The notes under the pieces are model-generated. The model saw only the letters and a list, made by a program, of their open reading frames with translations. It was not told the DNA's origin and did no database searches. Position numbers and translations under genes: made by a program. 10,000 nt of DNA from Zymomonas sp. (lineage in GTDB: Bacteria > Pseudomonadota > Alphaproteobacteria > Sphingomonadales > Sphingomonadaceae), in NCBI RefSeq assembly GCF_020216885.1, contig NZ_JAIWON010000022.1, positions 1 through 10,000 on the forward strand, given 5' to 3'. Of the stretch, positions 7,655 to 10,000 are shown one piece after another; within the stretch, counting starts at the first letter, position 1, and each line of letters starts with the position of its first letter.

Positions 7655-8755
7655 ATGACTAATAACAGCACGCAAAAATACAGTTATGCCGATGCCGGCG
7701 TTTCTATCGCAACCGGTAATGCGCTGGTCAAAGCCATTGCACCCCTTGCCCGTGCGACGGCGAGAGCCGGAGCCAATGCCGATCTCGGAGGTTTCGGCGG
7801 CTTTTTTGATTTAAAAGCAGCCGGCTTCAATGATCCGTTACTGGTCGCGGCGAATGATGGTGTCGGAACCAAGGTAAAATTGGCGATTACCGGCAACCGT
7901 CACGATCATGTAGGCATTGACCTTGTGGCGATGTGTGTCAATGACCTGATTGTCCAAGGAGCCGAACCTTTATTCTTTTTAGACTATTTTGCTTCAGGTC
8001 ATCTCGACCCCGAATTAGCCAAAAGAGTCATCGCAGGTATTGCCGAAGGCTGCAAGATTGCCGGCTGCGCCCTGATCGGTGGTGAAACGGCTGAAATGCC
8101 CGGTCTTTACGCCGATGGCGATTATGATCTGGCGGGTTTCTCTGTTGGTGCCGTCGAGCGTTCTCAAGTGTTGGAAGCTGGTCGCGTCCGTGCAGGTGAC
8201 ATCATTCTGGGTATGGCTGCTTCCGGTGTTCATTCTAACGGTTTTTCACTTGTCCGCAAATTAGCTGACGGCCAAAAATGGGATTTAAAAGCGCCAGCCC
8301 CCTTCAAAAAGGACTCACTCCTTATTGATGTCTTGATGGAACCAACCCGCATTTATGTCCGGTCACTGTTACCCCTCATTCGCCAGAATGTGATTGCAGC
8401 CTTGGCACATATCACCGGTGGCGGCTTGCTTGAAAATATTCCGCGTACGCTTCCTGACAACTGCCATGCCGTTATTGATGCCAATCGCTGGGAACAACCG
8501 GATTTGATGCGGTTTTTACAGCAAGAAGGCGATCTTGATCCCGCCGAAATGGCGAGAACTTTTAATTGCGGTATTGGCATGGCCGTAATCGTCCATCCCG
8601 AAGATGCTGCCACCGTCGAGGCTGCTTTACATGAGGCAGGCGAAACTGTTTATTCCATCGGCATCATCGAAGAAGGTCAAAAAGGCTGCACAGTTGCAGG
8701 CAAAGCCGGAAGCTGGAACTCTGCTTCAGACTGGAAAGTAACCCATAATGGCTAA
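7655..8755 (+). CDS. purM: Phosphoribosylformylglycinamidine cyclo-ligase (AIR synthetase)
   Basis: Closes the imidazole ring: FGAM plus ATP gives AIR, step 5 of purine synthesis. The 366 residues are slightly longer than the usual 345. N-terminal half: [16 protein letters not shown] (10-25), [10 protein letters not shown] (44-53), the ATP and substrate loop [10 protein letters not shown] (64-73), and the signature [11 protein letters not shown] to [10 protein letters not shown] (110-150). C-terminal half: [18 protein letters not shown] (186-203), [13 protein letters not shown] (252-264), and [11 protein letters not shown] (303-313). All are PurM family hallmarks. ATG at 7655 has AGGG 8 nt upstream. 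The stop overlaps the purN start by 8 bp, so the two are translated together. Confidence 0.98.
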   Translation: MTNNSTQKYSYADAGVSIATGNALVKAIAPLARATARAGANADLGGFGGFFDLKAAGFNDPLLVAANDGVGTKVKLAITGNRHDHVGIDLVAMCVNDLIVQGAEPLFFLDYFASGHLDPELAKRVIAGIAEGCKIAGCALIGGETAEMPGLYADGDYDLAGFSVGAVERSQVLEAGRVRAGDIILGMAASGVHSNGFSLVRKLADGQKWDLKAPAPFKKDSLLIDVLMEPTRIYVRSLLPLIRQNVIAALAHITGGGLLENIPRTLPDNCHAVIDANRWEQPDLMRFLQQEGDLDPAEMARTFNCGIGMAVIVHPEDAATVEAALHEAGETVYSIGIIEEGQKGCTVAGKAGSWNSASDWKVTHNG

Positions 8756-9374
8756 TAGCCCAGCAAAGAAGAAGGTCGGTGTTTTAATCTCCGGCCGTGG
8801 ATCGAATATGGAAGCCTTGATCGAGGCTTCCAACCGACCCGATTGCCCTTATGAAATTACCTTAGTTTTCTCCAATATTGAAGAGGCTCAAGGTCTCAAA
8901 ACCGCCGAAAAGGCTGGCATCAAAACGGCTTTTCTCGATCATCGCGGCCATGGTGGACGGGCAGCCTATGATCAAAAAGTGCTGGCTATCTTACAAGAAG
9001 CCAAACTCGATATCGTGGTTCTCGCTGGTTATATGCGGATTGTAACGCCGGAATTTGTCTCAGCATGGGAAGGCCGGATGCTCAACATTCATCCCGCCCT
9101 TTTGCCGAGCTTTACTGGCCTTGACACCCATAAACGCGCATTAGAATCTGGGGTCAGATGGCATGGCTGTACCGTGCATTTCGTCACATCAGAACTAGAT
9201 GCTGGGCCCATCATCGCACAGGCCGCTGTTCAGGTCTACGAAGACGATACCGAAGATAGCTTAGCAAAACGGGTATTGAAAGAAGAACACCGCCTCTACG
9301 CCGAGGCGCTAGAAGATCTTGCCGCCGATCGTCTCATTCTCAAAGATAACCGTGTTTTTCATAAGAAAGGATAA
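8748..9374 (+). CDS. purN: Phosphoribosylglycinamide formyltransferase (GAR transformylase)
   Basis: Transfers a formyl group from 10-formyl-tetrahydrofolate to GAR, step 3 of purine synthesis. The 208 residues match the family. [18 protein letters not shown] (10-27) is the phosphoribosyl-binding loop. [16 protein letters not shown] (92-107) lies at the folate site. The catalytic trio is Asn113 and His115 in [12 protein letters not shown] and Asp151 in SELDAGPII. The ATG lies inside the end of purM, with GGAAAG about 9 nt upstream. dapB begins 4 bp after its stop. Confidence 0.98.
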   Translation: MANSPAKKKVGVLISGRGSNMEALIEASNRPDCPYEITLVFSNIEEAQGLKTAEKAGIKTAFLDHRGHGGRAAYDQKVLAILQEAKLDIVVLAGYMRIVTPEFVSAWEGRMLNIHPALLPSFTGLDTHKRALESGVRWHGCTVHFVTSELDAGPIIAQAAVQVYEDDTEDSLAKRVLKEEHRLYAEALEDLAADRLILKDNRVFHKKG

Positions 9375-9381
9375 TCTTATG
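9366..9381 (+). promoter_or_regulatory. Ribosome binding site of dapB
   Basis: AAAGGA (9366-9371) lies 7 nt before the ATG at 9379 and overlaps the last codons of purN. It is the clearest Shine-Dalgarno in this operon and fixes the dapB start. Confidence 0.75.
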
Positions 9382-10000
9382 ACAAAGGAATCTTCTGTCA
9401 AAATCGGTTTGATTGGCGCTGCTGGACGAATGGGGCAAGCCATTCAGGAAGCCGCATCCCAGCAAGACATTCAGCTATCCGGTGGTATTGGGCGGAAAGG
9501 TGCTGAATTTGGCACCTATAACGATAGCGAAAGTTTGGCCAAGGCTTCCGATGTTTTGATCGACTTTTCAACAGCGGCAGCGCTTAAAGATAATATCGAA
9601 GCCGCCCTTCATCACAAAAAACCGATTATTATCGGCACGACCGGCCTTACCGAAGCTGATCACCAACTGATTGAGCAAGCTGCATCTGAAATTCCGGTTA
9701 TCTTGGCCGCTAACACCTCGCTTGGGGTCAATATGCTGGCCGCTTTAGTCAAACAGGCCGCCGCCAAATTAGGCAGCGATTGGGATATCGAAATTGTGGA
9801 GATGCATCATCGCCACAAGAAAGATGCCCCATCAGGCACAGCTTTACTACTAGGACGTGCCGCCGCAGAAGGCCGTGGCGAAAAACTAGAAGCCATCGCC
9901 AATTTACAGCGCTGCCCCGCTACCGAACCCAGAAAAACCGGCACAATTGGCTTTGCCAGCTTACGGGGTGGCTCGGTTGCAGGCGACCATATGGTTGTTT
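9379..10000 (+). CDS. dapB: 4-hydroxy-tetrahydrodipicolinate reductase (cut by window edge)
   Basis: Reduces the DapA product with NAD(P)H on the way to diaminopimelate and lysine. 207 residues are visible, lacking roughly the last 40. The Rossmann domain shows the dinucleotide loop GLIGAAGRMGQ (10-20), IDFSTAAAL (61-69), IIGTTGLT (84-91) and AANTSLGVNML (110-120). The substrate domain holds EMHHRHKKDAPSGTA (141-155): His143 and Lys147 match the catalytic His159 and Lys163 of E. coli DapB. TGTIGFASLRGGSVAGDH (187-204) continues the family pattern. It follows purN by 4 bp with its own good Shine-Dalgarno, so it is probably co-transcribed with the purine genes. Confidence 0.97.
   Translation, partial: MTKESSVKIGLIGAAGRMGQAIQEAASQQDIQLSGGIGRKGAEFGTYNDSESLAKASDVLIDFSTAAALKDNIEAALHHKKPIIIGTTGLTEADHQLIEQAASEIPVILAANTSLGVNMLAALVKQAAAKLGSDWDIEIVEMHHRHKKDAPSGTALLLGRAAAEGRGEKLEAIANLQRCPATEPRKTGTIGFASLRGGSVAGDHMVV

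Noticed and set aside
1..10000. CRISPR array, insertion sequence, phage, toxin-antitoxin or defence system
   Set aside because: No spaced direct repeats, terminal inverted repeats, integrase or transposase motifs are visible, and intergenic gaps are all under 200 bp.

Overview
This window looks like core chromosome from an alphaproteobacterium of the sphingomonad line, most probably Zymomonas or a close relative. The reasons are the moderate GC content, lower than is usual for sphingomonads, the Hda type with an arginine in its Walker A loop, and the gene order purN-purM / DUF2066-hda / ppk-ppx / rnd / aspS. The species assignment is inference from gene content and base composition, not from a search.

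Layout. The left edge (1-472, minus) is the N-terminal third of aspartyl-tRNA synthetase, cut by the window. Divergent from it is rnd (RNase D, 574-1746, plus), which ends in a clear intrinsic terminator. Convergent with rnd is a polyphosphate pair on the minus strand: ppk (polyphosphate kinase) upstream and ppx (exopolyphosphatase) downstream, separated by 166 bp with a terminator-like hairpin. Upstream of ppk, also on minus, is a two-gene unit: a secreted DUF2066 protein followed one codon later by hda (DnaA regulatory inactivator), closed by a hairpin with an eight-T tail overlapping the hda stop. Divergent from that unit is the plus-strand operon purM-purN-dapB; purM and purN overlap by 8 bp, dapB follows after 4 bp and is cut by the right edge.

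How the genes work together. ppk and ppx make and degrade polyphosphate. purM and purN are steps 5 and 3 of IMP synthesis, and dapB commits carbon to diaminopimelate and lysine. Hda, with the beta clamp, promotes ATP hydrolysis on DnaA after initiation. aspS and rnd serve tRNA charging and RNA 3' trimming. The AspRS carries the His-Gly-Gly signature of the non-discriminating type.

I found no mobile element, CRISPR array, phage gene, tRNA or rRNA, and no convincing new system. Every stretch over 300 bases is occupied by a recognisable gene. The points most worth a second look are small: a very strong Shine-Dalgarno-like sequence placed 26 nt before hda with a GC hairpin in between, a PHO-box-like site before ppk, the unusual nucleotide-binding residues of Hda, and the uncharacterised secreted DUF2066 protein that starts at GTG.
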